NCBI RefSeq assembly: GCF_031877795.1
Contig: NC_133937.1
Coordinates: 19,495,501 to 19,559,500 of the forward strand
Source: Strix aluco
Lineage: Eukaryota; Chordata; Aves; Strigiformes; Strigidae
Direction: 5' to 3'
Length of the DNA stretch: 64,000 nt
The translations under genes and the position numbers were made by a program. The stretch's first letter is position 1, and every line of letters begins with the position of its first letter. The notes under the pieces were generated by a model. It was not told the origin of the DNA, ran no database searches, and saw only the letters and a list, made by a program, of their open reading frames with translations. Shown here piece by piece: positions 31,690 to 42,976 of the stretch.

Positions 31690-34599
31690 GTACCGGGCTG
31701 CGGGAGGCTGGGGCAGGGCTGCCGCCTCGCTGCGGGGCGTGCAGGCCTCGGCGGGGCTCCCGCGGCCTCCTCGCTGTGGTGGCGGGGCAGCCCGGGAGCC
31801 GGGCCCGGCGGCGGCTCTGGGGCCAAGCGGGGCCCCGGGGGGTGACGGGGAAGGAGGAGGAGGAGGAGGAGGAGGAGGAGGAGGAGGAGGAGGAATAGCT
31901 GTGGGCGAGGCCCCCCCCCCCCCCCCAGCTGCGGGTTCTGCTGGGGCCGATACTCACTGCGGCCTCCAGCCGCGGCCTGGGGGGCTTGGGGCTGCCGGGA
32001 CCTCTCTGCACCTTCCTCGGCTCCTGCCCGCCCTTCCCCTCGGCGCCCGAGGCCGCCGTCTCCGCAGCGGCCTCATCTCGGCAGAGATGCTGAGTCCCGC
32101 TCCTCGGAGGGAGACCTCTCTGGGGGGAGCCAGCAGCCTTACTGCTCCCCACGGGAAGGAGCAGGTGCTTGCCTTCTCCCCCTTGCAAGGTGCCCGAGTG
32201 GCCCGGCACTGGATGCAGGGGGCTAGCTGCCGGGTAGAGTGATGCTTAGATACGAAAGCTAGGCACAGCTACCGTGCGGGTGGTGCGGTAATGCTGCAGC
32301 AGTTACTGCTTTGCTGAGGGACAGGGACTCCTTAAGCATGTGGTGGAAAGCCTCACCCGAGCTCTGCTGGAGGGCAGTGCAGGCAGGTGGACTCGGATGC
32401 CTGAGCAGTGAACATCCCAGGCTGGGGAGGAGGTGACGCAGGTGGCAGGTGTGTGCCCTGCTGATGGCTAGCCAAGGGGATTTACCCTCTGGCCTGTCGG
32501 TGGGAGACGTCGCTGAGTCTTTCTTTCTGGCTGTTCCTCCTAGAGGCACCTGGCAGTAGGTGTGAAGTGACCTAGCCTGGCTCCCACCGTAGCCTGGCTC
32601 CCTGGCATCTGATGATGAGTTTGACCCCCTCCAGGGGATGCCTCCTGGACCTGCCCTGGGAAGACATCTTGGTTCCACATATCCTCTGTCATCTGCCACT
32701 GCAGCAGCTCCTGAGCCTGCAGAGGGTCAGCAAGTCGTTCCAGTCTCTCATCCAGCTGTACCTGGCCAACATGCGCTGCTTTGACTCAAGCCAGGTATTG
32801 GATGGCTCTGAGGCTGGGGGACACACAGGTGGCCTACTGCTCGGGAGCTAACAGGGGAACATCTGACTCTGTGGGGAAAAGAAACCCCCAGCAAGGAGGC
32901 TGCTCAGGAGCTTGGGTTAATGGCTTGGGTGTCAGACTGGACAGATGGGCTCAGGGAGGAGAGGCGGTGATTCAGGGCCTAGCAATGCCAGTGTCTTTAG
33001 CAAGAGGCCTTGGGAGGAGTGAGCCTGGAAGCTCCACCCAGGCCATTATGGGGCACTGGCTGGCAGAAACACAAGCTGGCTCCAGAGTGGCATGGCCTGT
33101 CTGACCTCACGGACGTTGTGCAATAGGGTGGGTCTGACAGGAGATAACTCTGTGCCTGGTCTTCAGGGAGTGCCTGTGCTGGCCCTGGGAGACACTGCCT
33201 GGGACTTGGAAAGTCAGGAGTATCTGCTGTTCTGTGAGGACATGGAGTGGTCTAGCAAAGAGTTTTTGGAAAGCAGAGGTGTGGTGTTTCATCATGAGTA
33301 TATAAATGTGGAAGTGATGATGGGGGAAGGAGAAGCCAGAGCATCTTCTAGCTTGTGGCAGTAGCCCTGGCATGAGGATAGGAGAGCCTCACAGCAGGGT
33401 TTGCCCTGGGATGAGGAGAGGGGGTGGCTTTGGTCACCACTGTCACAGGGGGAGAGTATTTGCTGAGATTATTTGGCTGATCTGAAACCCAGGGGGATGT
33501 CTTATTCTACCTGGGTTCCCCACACAGATCGGACCTGCCATCCCTCGAGCTGCTTTTGTTAACCTGCTGAAGGACAACGAAGTGCTGCAGCAGCTGGCGC
33601 TCCAGAACTGCTCCGACTGGCTGACGGACAGTGAGCTGCTCCCGGTCATTGGGCAGAACCACCACCTGCACCAGATCCAGCTGAAGGGCTGTGCCCAGCT
33701 CAGCCGCCACGCGCTGGTGGCCATCTCGCTGAGCTGCCCCAACCTGCGCCGGCTCTCCCTGGCTCACTGCGAGTGGGTGGACAGCCTGTCCCTGCGCAGC
33801 CTGGCTGACCACTGCAAGGCGCTGGAGGCTGTGGACCTCACGGCTTGTCGCCAGCTGAAGGACGAGGCCATCTGCTACCTGGTGCAGAAGTGCAGCAGGC
33901 TCAAGTCTGTGTCGCTGGCTGTCAATGCCAACGTGGGTGACGTGGCGGTCGAGGAGATTGCCAAGTGCTGCCCTGAGCTGGAGCACCTGGACCTCACAGG
34001 ATGTCTGCGAGTCAAGAATGACTCCATCAGGTACTGAGCAATGTAAAGGGGAGCCAGGGTGGGGATGGCAGGTGTCTGGGATGGGGAGAGGAAGAGAACC
34101 AGAGAGAAAAGTCAGATTTCTTCATGGTGAAAGCAATGAGAGCTCAGTCTGGGGGAGAAGCCACTAGCAGGCCCTTCAGGAGAGGCACTGAGTGCTACTA
34201 GCAGCAAATTTCTGGGCATGTTGTGGAGGGTACGTCTGGGATCTCACCGTGTCCCTTGAGTTTCTCTCAGGCCACCAGGGTGCTGCTCCCAAAGGATGGT
34301 GCATGTGTGGCACAGTCGTGAGTGCTGGGCTGCTCAGAGTAGAAAAGAGGATGAGTGGTGCAGTTAGGAGTCCAGGCTTGCAACCTGCATGTGGTTTCTT
34401 TCTTGGCAGGGTCCTGGCTGAGTACTGTCCCAAGCTGCGCTCTCTGAAGGTGAAGCATTGCCACAACGTGGCCGAGTCCAGCTTGAGCATCCTCCGAAGC
34501 CGTGGGGTGGAGTTGGATGTGGAGCCTCCACTGCAGAGGGCTCTTGTTCTCCTGCAGGACGTGGTTGGCTTTGCCCCTTTCATCAACCTCCAGATCTAG
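31655..34599 (+). CDS. FBXL15: FBXL15, F-box and leucine-rich-repeat protein 15, complete
   Basis: Four coding exons, 31655-31689, 32635-32794, 33528-34030 and 34410-34599, join in phase to 888 nt (295 aa plus stop); human FBXL15 is 300 aa. The F-box spans about residues 15-62 ([26 protein letters not shown]). The remainder is leucine-rich repeats with the recurring C/N..L..L.L..C pattern ([68 protein letters not shown]), ending in [16 protein letters not shown]. Family knowledge: it is the substrate receptor of an SCF ubiquitin ligase that recognises SMURF1 and so promotes BMP signalling. The start is the only ATG giving an in-phase exon 1 like the short human N-terminus; it has C at -3 (weak) and G at +4. 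PSD lies upstream head to head, and CUEDC2 converges from downstream. Confidence 0.96.
31690..32634 (+). other. FBXL15: FBXL15 intron 1 with (AGG)14 and C16 tracts
   Basis: This 945-bp GC-rich intron runs GTACCG..CCTCCAG. It holds a perfect AGG trinucleotide run at 31852-31893 and a 16-bp C run at 31911-31926. No other feature was recognised. Confidence 0.75.
31852..31926. repeat. (AGG)14 microsatellite and adjacent poly-C run
   Basis: Fourteen uninterrupted AGG units (31852-31893) are followed, 17 bp later, by sixteen C residues (31911-31926). Confidence 0.95.
32635..32794 (+). CDS. FBXL15: FBXL15 exon 2: F-box
   Basis: This 160-nt exon runs from acceptor CCTCCAG|GGGATG to donor AGCCAG|GTATTG. 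It encodes residues 12-65, containing nearly the whole F-box ([30 protein letters not shown]). It ends in phase 0 at ..FDSSQ. Confidence 0.96.
33528..34030 (+). CDS. FBXL15: FBXL15 exon 3: leucine-rich repeats
   Basis: This 503-nt exon runs from acceptor CCACACAG|ATCGG to donor ATCAG|GTACTG. It encodes residues 66-233, the bulk of the LRR domain, including [15 protein letters not shown] and [12 protein letters not shown], nearly unchanged from mammals. Confidence 0.97.
34410..34599 (+). CDS. FBXL15: FBXL15 exon 4: last LRRs, C-terminus and stop
   Basis: This 190-nt exon follows acceptor TTGGCAG|GGTC. It encodes [37 protein letters not shown] and [10 protein letters not shown], then TAG at 34597-34599. 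Confidence 0.97.
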
Positions 34600-36067
34600 A
34601 ACTGCTGTTGTCGGGGAGGGGGGGACTGACGCAACACTGGGATCCCAGGAGGATGCCGGAACTGGCTGCTGTGGAGACGTGCAGAGGGAGGGGTCGGTCC
34701 TGTTGGCGAGGCTGGCCTGAGTGGGGCTCACTCTTTCCTCTGGGGCTGTTTAGCAGCCACTGGGTGTTCGTGAGTGGGTTTTGTTGGTGCCTCGGGGAAA
34801 GTAACTCCCTCTGCAGTGGTGTGGAGAGAGCGAGTGACTTGCAGGAACACCATGGTGCTGAACAGGCCTTGGCCAGGCCAGCTAATAGCTAGGATTTGTT
34901 ATTTGTTGTATTTTAAATCTCTAAGCAGCAGCTGTCCAGAGAGCAGGAGAGTGTTTGATGGGGACTGTCCCCTGGGGTGGGTGTGCAGGGCATGCCAACA
35001 GAGCTGTGGAACAAAACAGGCCAGCTGGAGCAGAAAAAAAAAGCTGCCAGCCCTCCTCTTGGGAGAGGGCAGGCCCCTCTGGGCTCTGGGAGGAGGGCAG
35101 AGTGAGCCCAGCTCCAGCCCACAGCCACTGGCCAGCCTCGCACCAAAGGGCTGGCATGGCCCCAGCACAGGCAGTGTCTGTCCAGGCCCAAGGCACTGGT
35201 TTAGGCTGGTGCAAGATGGGAGTTCTTTTCAGCGGGAACATGCTCCTAACTGCAGTTTCACTGACAGAAAAACACCAAACCTAGCTGTGCTGTCACCGAA
35301 AGCAGTTGGTTATTGCCATTTGTTTCTTCCAGCTTTTGACTTAACATTTCAGTAGCGCCCAGGCCTGCTACTATATCCTGCTCTGTGTTGTGTAGCAGGA
35401 GCTTTGGCACTCAGCAGTGGTGAGAAATGGGAGGACCCCTGGCCATGCTGTCGGCTGGTGTTTACGGAGTGCTGCAGGTTGTGTTGGCAGGGAGAGCCTA
35501 GCTCTGGTGCGGAGTTCAGCCTCAGCCCTTGTATCCACTAGGTGGTTAACCAAACAGCAGCCACATCTTGTGGTGAATGTGATGAAGTAAGTAATTAGGG
35601 GAAGAGAGGATGATCCTGCTCCTATCTTTGGCCCCAGGAGGGATTGGAGGCAGTGTCTCTAAAGCATGTGCACACTCTGGCTCAACTACACACCAACTCA
35701 CATCATCTTTATTAACACTGGCACTCAGTTTAAAGCAACAGTGCACACAGACTTGTAAAAAGCTTGCTGCAAAAAGCACAAGCCACATCTTGGATCTAAA
35801 AATGTCCCATGCAAGGAATAGCAGAGAATGCCCAGGCCCTGAAGAGCCACTGCAGTGTGCCCCTGGGGGCAGAGGGACAGCTACACAAGGAGAGAAGTCT
35901 TCTCCTTGTCAACTGGGTTAGTTGAGGAAGCTGAAAGCAGTGTCCTGGCTCCCAGGTTAGTTCCAGTTAGTGGCAGGTGGAGGAGTCCCCTCATCCTTAG
36001 TGCCACATGTCTGTCCTGCCATGCCTGGCCGGTGAGCTGGAGGCTGAAGAGCAGGAGGACCTGGATG
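34600..36067. other. Convergent 3' interval of FBXL15 and CUEDC2
   Basis: Only 1,468 bp separate the two stop codons. The minus strand has a clear AATAAA for CUEDC2. On the plus strand I see no AATAAA or ATTAAA in good position, so the FBXL15 3' end is unresolved and the two 3' UTRs may overlap. Confidence 0.7.
35708..35713 (-). terminator. CUEDC2: CUEDC2 polyadenylation signal AATAAA
   Basis: TTTATT on the plus strand reads AATAAA on the minus strand, 355-360 bases past the CUEDC2 stop codon. It is followed within about 30 nt by a GU-rich stretch (GTTGGTGTGTAGTTG), the usual downstream element. Confidence 0.75.
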
Positions 36068-36214
36068 TCAATGGAACTTGTACTTTCTGGCTGGTTTGAG
36101 GCTGATGTAGGTTCTCTTCATCTCCTCGCTCTCAGGTTTCTTAATGTCTTTGTACCTCTCTCCCTTTGTACTCACCACCTGGTTATCGATATAGCGGATC
36201 AACTTCTTGGGAGC
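36068..36214 (-). CDS. CUEDC2: CUEDC2 last coding exon and stop
   Basis: This 147-nt exon follows acceptor TTTCCAG|GCTCCC. It encodes [20 protein letters not shown] and, at the end, [13 protein letters not shown], then the stop at 36070-36068. The basic C-terminal tail is the best-conserved end of the protein. Confidence 0.97.
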   Translation of the reverse strand, partial: APKKLIRYIDNQVVSTKGERYKDIKKPESEEMKRTYISLKPARKYKFH

Positions 36215-39200
36215 CTGGAAAGACATCAACACCAAGTGAATAGACAGCCACACTGCTAGGGAAGAGGAAGCAACAAGCAGCAGCAGAGCTGTGCTCTGGC
36301 GGGGTGGGTGCAGGAAGACTGGGATGAGCTGCTCTACCCATCCTTTGTGTTGGGAATCTTGGCCAAAACTGGGAAGGAAGCTGCCTGATGGGGGGAAGCA
36401 GGAGCCAGGCTAGTCAGGAATGGTAGGAACTGACAGACCCTGCAGCACCTTAGCTAAGCTGATCTCCCCTTTTTGCTGACTAGCGGGCTCTATGAGTGTT
36501 TCTGCCTTTGGCCTGCCCCATTGCTTTTTGGACTCGCAGCCTGATTTTTTTAGCCAAAGGACATTCCAACTGCTGGTGAGCTGGGACTGCTGCTCTTACC
36601 TCTTTGGGTGGAGCTGGCCGATGTGTTTTCTGATCGTCTGCACTATCCACCATCATGTATCTGAAAGACAAGAAGCACTTAGTGAACCCTGTAACATGCC
36701 TGGGGCTATTCACAGCCTATGTCCTTTCTCCTGTGGCTGGTTTGTGGCTGTGCAATGTGTCCTACTTGCCTAGATTGCAGCTAGGAGCACTTAACGTTCC
36801 CCTCCGGATGAAATGGGCAAGAGGTGTGTCATCCTTCTGGTGAGAACCCAGCAGGATTCTCCTGAAGTAGCATCCTTGGCTGTATGTGAAGGGAATTGAG
36901 AACTCAGGCTGAGGATGCCAGTAGGCCCTGCAGAACTGAGAGAGGTGCTGAGGTCTGGTGTGCTCTGCCTTCGGGGCAGCTTTGCTCCTTCTCAGCCCAA
37001 GTGATAGCAGCCAAGGTGAGATTACAGGACCAAGCTGGCTGCTTCTGCCCTGAAGAGATGGTGTTCCTTTCACACTCCACCTACTACTTGACTACAAAAC
37101 AGGTCTGTGCTGGAAGCGACTTCATAGAAGCATCACCTCACTCCCTATGTGACTGAAACATCAGGGCCCAAGCATTTACTTGCTGTACTGCTGAGTTACT
37201 ACTCTTGAGACTTTGGTGCTAGTTTAGCAGGTGGGCAGCGCAGCTGACCATGACTTCTCCCTCAGTAGTTAGTATAGTTGCTCCTGTGTATCTTCAGCTA
37301 TGGTGATCTGCTCTCTGTACCTGTGCTTGAGTGATGTTTAAAGTACAGGATGTTGCCAAAATGTCATTAAAGTGAAGCTCCCAGAAACATAACTAGCAGC
37401 TGGTGCTTTTTTGTTCCCTTACACGTCACCCTGAAACAAGTCTGCACAGCAGACAGGCAAGGACAGCAATTGCTAATTCTACCTGGATGCCATTCTGCCT
37501 TGCTTTATTGTTCCCTAGCCCACTGACTTGTTTATTCTGCCACTGGGGAGGATGTAAAGTGGTGGAAAAGATGTGGCTGGATAGACATGTGGAATCTGCA
37601 TGCCCACAGGAAGATACTCATGAAAGCTGAGATCTTAAAGCAGATTGATGAAACCACAGTGTGGCTTCTCCTATTGAGAATTAAATGCTTTTGGAAATGA
37701 ATAAAGGTAAACCAATCTAAATCTACTTTCATTCCCAAAGAAGTCCATAGGGGCAGTTTAGAGAGGTTTCTTTAAATGCATTGAATTCACACCTTCAGCA
37801 ACTGAGATTTAATCTTCCCAGTGTTGCTGTACAGGCAGTCTCTTAAAGATATCTTTAGCCTTGTTTGGACTGTCTCCAAGGATGGAGGTATGAATGAGTT
37901 GCTGTACTTCTACAAGTCACCATGTGTTTGTTACCTGAGCTGCAGCACGATGTTTGTGCCTTTAACCGGGACCTCAGCTGACAGTACTGTGATTTACACT
38001 GTGTCTGCAGGAGGCTGAAACTTCACGTGCAGCCGGCGCTGTGACCCAGCTGGTGCAGGTAACCTGTTTCTGTGCCAGAGCTCTAAAACAAACCCAAGCC
38101 TGTGTTGTTTTCCCACCTGATTATTGTATTTGTGCTTAGATGTGTTCAGCTACACCCAAATCAGCTTCACAGCATCCTTACTAAGCATTGTACTTTATAG
38201 TTCTTTATAGACCACATTGCCCGCAACAAATGAAGTGGCAGTTTCAGAATAAGGGGTTCTTTGCTGCTGGGTACTTACTTCTGTAGGATAACCTGTTTTA
38301 GTTCCTCGTGGTTGGGTGCTCTGCGGGGCCGTGCCAGTTCCTGGGAGGAGACAAGGCAGGTGTGTGAGTAGCAGAACATGTGGGGTGTACAGCTACCCCC
38401 CTACTAGCTTGGTGACCCCAGCTGCTGGCGGAGCACTCCAGCCCCTGTGGGAAGGGGGGTGCCAGCCACAGCTCTGCTGGGGGCACAGCCTGTAGTCAGA
38501 GAGTCAAGGGAGGGAGAGGGGCTGTTGTTCTGGGTGATCCTCCTGGCTCACTGTGTGGAAAGTTCCTGCGGCCAAAGCCTCTGCTTGCAGCAGACAGCTG
38601 GGACATTTGTATGTCCCTGAGCTCTGCCCTGCTCCTTGGCCTGCTGGCACCCAGCTCAGAATGCGGTACCTTCACACTCACACCTGCTGGACCAATTTCC
38701 ACCTTCTCCTCCACAATTAACTGCACTGCCTCCTCCAAGTTCCCCAAGGCCATGGCAAGTGCTTTCTCTGCCTGGCTCATGGTACAGGCCGGGAACATCT
38801 CCAGTAGCAGCTCCACCCCATCCTTCAGGTCATCGCCTTCCTAGTTGGAGCAAGAGACAAGAGGTAAGTTGGGGATACAGCGAGGAGAGGGCTATTGAAA
38901 AGGGCCTCTCTGGTTTTGCACTGTCAGGAAATGCAGCTTGCCCTTAGCTGAGAGCTCTCTCTCTCCTTACAAGAGTGACTAAATCCCATTCCTGAAGCTA
39001 ACAGGGGATTGTATCTTTGCAAGGACAAAGCATCACTCTTCCTTCATCTCCTCCCCCTGTATTTCAGCTTTCTTTAAAGTAGGGCTGCTGTGAACTCGTT
39101 CATCGGTGTGGCTGTGCTATGTGTCTCCTTAGGAGCTGGACACCGTGGTGCGAATGCCTGAACTCCTGCTCACCTTCTGAAGTTATGTGTGCTTTATCAG

Positions 39201-42200
39201 AAAGGGATGGGACTGCTAAACAGCGACCTGCGGCTACATCAGAACGAAGCGCAGCAGCGCCATTTGCTAGAAGGCTGTTGACACAGAATGACTGCGCTGC
39301 AGAGCAGGAAGAGATCAGTACTGGAGAAACAGCAAGCAGAGCGTGGGGGAAGGAAGGGAGATCGGCCAGGTGCTGCAATGCCTGTAGCATGGGTCATGCT
39401 GAATGGTGCCGCAGGATCAGGACTGCTGGGTCAATGACTCAGTGCTGTATAGCTCAGTAAGTGCACAGCATGGAAGGTCACTGAGGGTGGGACAGGCTTC
39501 TTCAGGACTTACACCCAGACATGACTGCTTCCTGTGCAGATATTGCGTGATAGCTGGGGAGAAATGGTGATCCAGCTCAAACTGTGAAGGGAGGTTAGGG
39601 GAACAGGGTGAAGTGGGGTGGAGCCTGGCTAGTGCCGCAGAGGTGTCCCCACAGTGCTGCTGTGGGATCTCTGAGGGCGCTGGGACAGGCTCTCAACCAT
39701 CGCTCTGGCTCATCCTGTGGCTGGAAAGGATGAGCCAGAGTGATGGCTCATACTCTTCTGTCAGCACATAATTTTCTTTTTCCACTTACTGACAGATTCT
39801 TGCTCAGGCCATACAATGGAGAAGATCACAGATGCCAGTGATGCTGTGTCACAGCCTATGCTGTGCTTCCTTCCAGAGCCAGAAAATGCCCTCAGGTGAT
39901 GCTGGTAGCCTAGTGCTGGGTGACTGTCCCCAGTGCTCCTGCTCTTCTGCGGGGTGCTCATACCTGGGCCCCGGCTCCGTCTGTTGGAGTGCACAGCCTT
40001 TCCCCGTTGCAGGCTCCAGCTCCAGGCTCCTGGCCCTTGGTCAGGTCTTCAGAGGGTGCTTCACTCCCACTTCCCACAGTCTTTTGGCTAGGTTTTTCTT
40101 AAAGACATAGTGATATCTCCTGAGGAACAGTCCCACTAAAGGTAGAGCTCTGTGTTTTCTGTTGGCACCAGATTGCTAGCGCATTGTGTGCCAAAGCAAA
40201 TCCCTTCTTAAGTGACAAGACTGGGAAGCACTACTGTTCCTCCTGCCCTCAGTGGGGACAGCAGCAGCTCTCCTTACACTGACCTGCAGGAAAGCAGTGC
40301 TAGTGCACGCTGGAGTGCCCAAGTGCTGCATTTCCAGGCCTTACTGCGTGGGCTGCTTGTGTATTCAATTCTACCTGTCAATTCTCGGCCCTTTAGCACT
40401 TAGACTGTGGATACTTACAGTATTTTTGTTACATTTCTAAGAATTCCCTGGTGTTTGCTCTAACTTTGAACTAAGGTGTGGTTTTGATTTTAAATATGGG
40501 AATACACTCTGGTAGTCCCCAGGCTGTATGTGAGCCAGCACATCCTGTGCTCAAGTTACTCTGATGCATCTCTCTTTACAGGCTCTTTTTGTGTCACTGT
40601 AAGTAGTATCATTTCACCTCTGTTCTGTCCTCTCTAAAACTGGCATGGTGCTGTTCTTCCACATTCTGGCTACATCAGGATCCTCAAAGCATAGGATGCA
40701 GGGGACCAAAGCAGAGCAGTAGATTTTGTCAAGGTCAAGAAAGCAGCAAGTAAGATAAGAAAGGACTGTCTGTTCTAGACTCTGTAGCCTTCTGGCAAGA
40801 CACCAGTGATGTTGCTAGATAAGCAAAACCCAGACTGGTGTGTCCTGAAAAGTTTAATACCCAGGCACTTCACCTGTCTGTCCTTTAGTGGGAAATACCT
40901 TTGGGGCTGATTAATACAGCAGACCTGCTGATCTGTGAATATTGAGGTTAGAAAGGGCCATTGGGATAGTGTAGTCTTCTCCAGTCCTGCACAGTGGAGG
41001 CCAGAGCACTTGCTGCTGATTTTGCATCTGTGCCAGGGTTCATGGGTGAATGCGAAGTGAGCTTTGAGGATGCTCAAAGTCTAGAGGTGATACACATAAT
41101 CAGGTGGATTCTCTATTTGATGATGCGCCTGACATGGGCTGCCCAGTGGTAGTGTCACTTAGGGAGATGGCTATCAAGAGGCAGGCAGAAATCCTCACTT
41201 TCAGAATTCATCTACAGTAGAATTTCAACAAGCAGCCCTGTATATGCTATTTCTTCCTTATTACTTTGGATCTGATCTCAACAGAGGTGTTTGGAGATCT
41301 GATCAAGTGTTTTCCACCCCAGTATGTCTTGGACAGTATTCCATATGACTCAAACCTCCCATGTGTTGATATCAAAAACCCAACTGAACATTAAAAAAAA
41401 ATAGTCAATCAATTCAGGCTACCTTATGAGATCCTGAGGCAAACAAGATTGTATTTTATCCTGTGGTATTGCTTAACTCCAAACACTAAGACTGAAAATG
41501 TGAAGAATATACCCTCTTGTGCTGAAATTGTCTAACTCACCTTTGTTGCGAGCCTCACCAAGCCTTTCTGAGAGGGAGAACATCATTTCACAAACATCCC
41601 CACTGCAAGACAGAAGCTGTATAATTAGTGTGAGGAATAAAACCAGTAGCCTGTCCTACTTGGCTGCCTCTCTATAGAAAGAGAATGCTTGATGGGAAGC
41701 CCAGTAAAATAAACTGGTATTTCAGATGGCCAAGGACCTCTTTGCAAACTACACTGGGATTAGCATCTGTGTATTCAAACTGACTGACTTAATCATAATG
41801 ACACATGTCTGGTACTAATACATCTTCAACTGGGTATAACAAAATAATTTATTTATGGTACTGAGGGGCTTTGATCCAGGCCCCCAGTGCATGACATGCA
41901 CATACAAAGCAGTAACATTCACATACCTGTGGATTTCTGCAAAACCAGGGATATACGCCTCCATCATTTCCACAAAGGTGTCCATGTCAAAAGTCTCCTC
42001 AGAGGACTCTGGTGAGCCCAGCTCTTCCAGGACACCAGTGATGTAAGAGAAGAAAACATCATCCATCCCACTGGAGACAGAGAGAACATAGGACATGGCA
42101 GTAGGGTCAACAGGCCCATTTTTCTCTCTCTTTCTCTCCACCCTCTTTCCCCCTAACCTTGTGTCTTTCCACTAGAAGAGCAGAAGGACCTATGTGGACT

Positions 42201-42976
42201 GTATCTTATGGGCAGATCCCACCAGTAAAGCCAGGTAGCAGGTGGTCAGTGGTTGAGTGGGAAGTATTTACAGATAAAATAACTGCATGCCTTCCTGCTT
42301 CCTGGCCAGCACTGAATGAAAGCCCCAGTGTGTGCCCAAAGGCTGTGCCCCTGTAGGTGCTTCAGCTCAGCTGATCAAAATATTCCAAGTGCTCAAACCC
42401 TGACTTTTCTATGCTGGTTGGTATTTCAGGTGAGGGCATCATATTCTGTCAAGCTGCAATTTCTATGGGATGCAGTGTTCTCTGCTTGCTGCTTTCCACA
42501 CTTGTGTCACTGCTGCCACTGGCTGCAAAACCAGCCACTGTGTTCCAGCCTCAAGGCAGAGTTCATAAAAGGGAGAGCCCTGACATAGCATTACGTGGCT
42601 CAGAAAGCCCTTTGGGAGCACTGTGGAATGAAGGGAATCCCATATTCTAACGTGTATTACTGGACAGGAAATTAATCATCTTGGCTGTCAAAGAAATGAC
42701 ATTGTTAGATTGCAATGCTAAACAATAGTTTTTGAAGCATTCCCATCAGAGCCTGTGTAAATTACCTGCATCCTGGATCTGACTTAAGGAAAAGCAACAC
42801 GAAGCACAGGAAAGCTACAGAGTTCAGTATAATGTGTAGAGGGACAATTAATGCAGAGTTCAAGCTAGAACAATGATACTGGATCTTCCTATCTCAACAT
42901 ACCTGAGGTCTGCTGCAGGGATGTGGGACTGGATGAAGCGTGTCAGTGTGTCTCGAATGATTCTTTCAAGCTCCAT
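36068..42976 (-). CDS. CUEDC2: CUEDC2, CUE domain-containing protein 2, complete
   Basis: Eight coding exons on the minus strand, 42976-42903, 42070-41927, 41602-41541, 40097-39964, 38840-38670, 38340-38279, 36660-36600 and 36214-36068, join in phase to 855 nt (284 aa plus stop); human CUEDC2 is 287 aa. Recognition: MELERI start, [40 protein letters not shown] domain at about residues 147-184 with the MFP motif at 153-155 and the LEEAV helix at 173-177, [15 protein letters not shown], and C-terminus [29 protein letters not shown]. Family knowledge: the CUE fold binds ubiquitin, and CUEDC2 has been linked to turnover of progesterone and oestrogen receptors, dampening of IKK/NF-kB and mitotic checkpoint release. 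The start ATG has G at -3 and +4. The weakest link is exon 4, a fast-evolving linker. Confidence 0.96.
36600..36660 (-). CDS. CUEDC2: CUEDC2 coding exon 7
   Basis: This 61-nt exon runs from acceptor CTTTCAG|ATAC to donor AAAGAG|GTAAGA. It encodes [20 protein letters not shown], almost identical to the human protein. Confidence 0.96.
38279..38340 (-). CDS. CUEDC2: CUEDC2 coding exon 6
   Basis: This 62-nt exon runs from acceptor CTCCCAG|GAAC to donor CAGAA|GTAAGT. It encodes [20 protein letters not shown], matching human ..DELKSFILQK. Confidence 0.94.
38670..38840 (-). CDS. CUEDC2: CUEDC2 coding exon 5: CUE domain
   Basis: This 171-nt exon, phase 0 at both ends, runs from acceptor AACTAG|GAAGG to donor GTGAAG|GTACCG. 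It encodes residues 139-195, containing [20 protein letters not shown] and [13 protein letters not shown], the ubiquitin-binding CUE fold. Confidence 0.96.
39697..39746 (+). repeat. Inverted repeat, 19-bp stem with 12-nt loop
   Basis: CCATCGCTCTGGCTCATCC (39697-39715) pairs with GGATGAGCCAGAGTGATGG (39728-39746). The only non-Watson-Crick position is G:U on a plus-strand transcript (A:C on the minus strand). It lies in the CUEDC2 intron between coding exons 4 and 5, antisense to the gene if transcribed as the better-folding strand. Confidence 0.9.
39964..40097 (-). CDS. CUEDC2: CUEDC2 coding exon 4 (variable linker)
   Basis: This 134-nt exon runs from acceptor CTTTAAG|AAAAACC to donor GCCCAG|GTATGA. 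It encodes a Glu-, Gly- and Ser-rich linker ([19 protein letters not shown]..). It is assigned by phase (two bases in, phase 0 out), by the open frame bounded upstream by a TAA, and by the K-E join shared with human. Similarity elsewhere is low, so the acceptor is the least certain in the gene. Confidence 0.75.
40941..41010 (+). mobile_element. CR1-like LINE 3' fragment
   Basis: GAAAGGGCCATTGGGATAGT, followed by CCAGTCCTGCACAGTGGAGG and CCAGAGCA, parallels the turtle/crocodilian CR1 tail (GGGCCATTATGATCATCTAG.., CCTGCACAACACAGGCCA). It is diverged and lies within a CUEDC2 intron. Confidence 0.5.
41541..41602 (-). CDS. CUEDC2: CUEDC2 coding exon 3
   Basis: This 62-nt exon runs from acceptor TTGCAG|TGGG to donor AAAG|GTGAGT. 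It encodes [20 protein letters not shown], the counterpart of the human GDMMQKLSGQL..ARNK segment. Confidence 0.92.
41927..42070 (-). CDS. CUEDC2: CUEDC2 coding exon 2
   Basis: This 144-nt exon runs from acceptor CTCCAG|TGGG to donor CACAG|GTATGT. It encodes residues 25-73, including [20 protein letters not shown], strongly conserved with human. Confidence 0.96.

Larger units (their letters stand above)
30440..32110 (+). promoter_or_regulatory. FBXL15: FBXL15 CpG island
   Basis: Very high CpG and GC content covers the region upstream of, across and just into the first intron of FBXL15. Long open frames on both strands within it are a by-product of scarce TA dinucleotides and are not called as genes. 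Confidence 0.8.

Noticed and set aside
31361-32209. 282-codon minus-strand open frame over FBXL15 exon 1 and intron 1
   Set aside because: The translation includes a long poly-Ser tract read from the AGG run. It is opposite a well-supported gene and has no homologous features.
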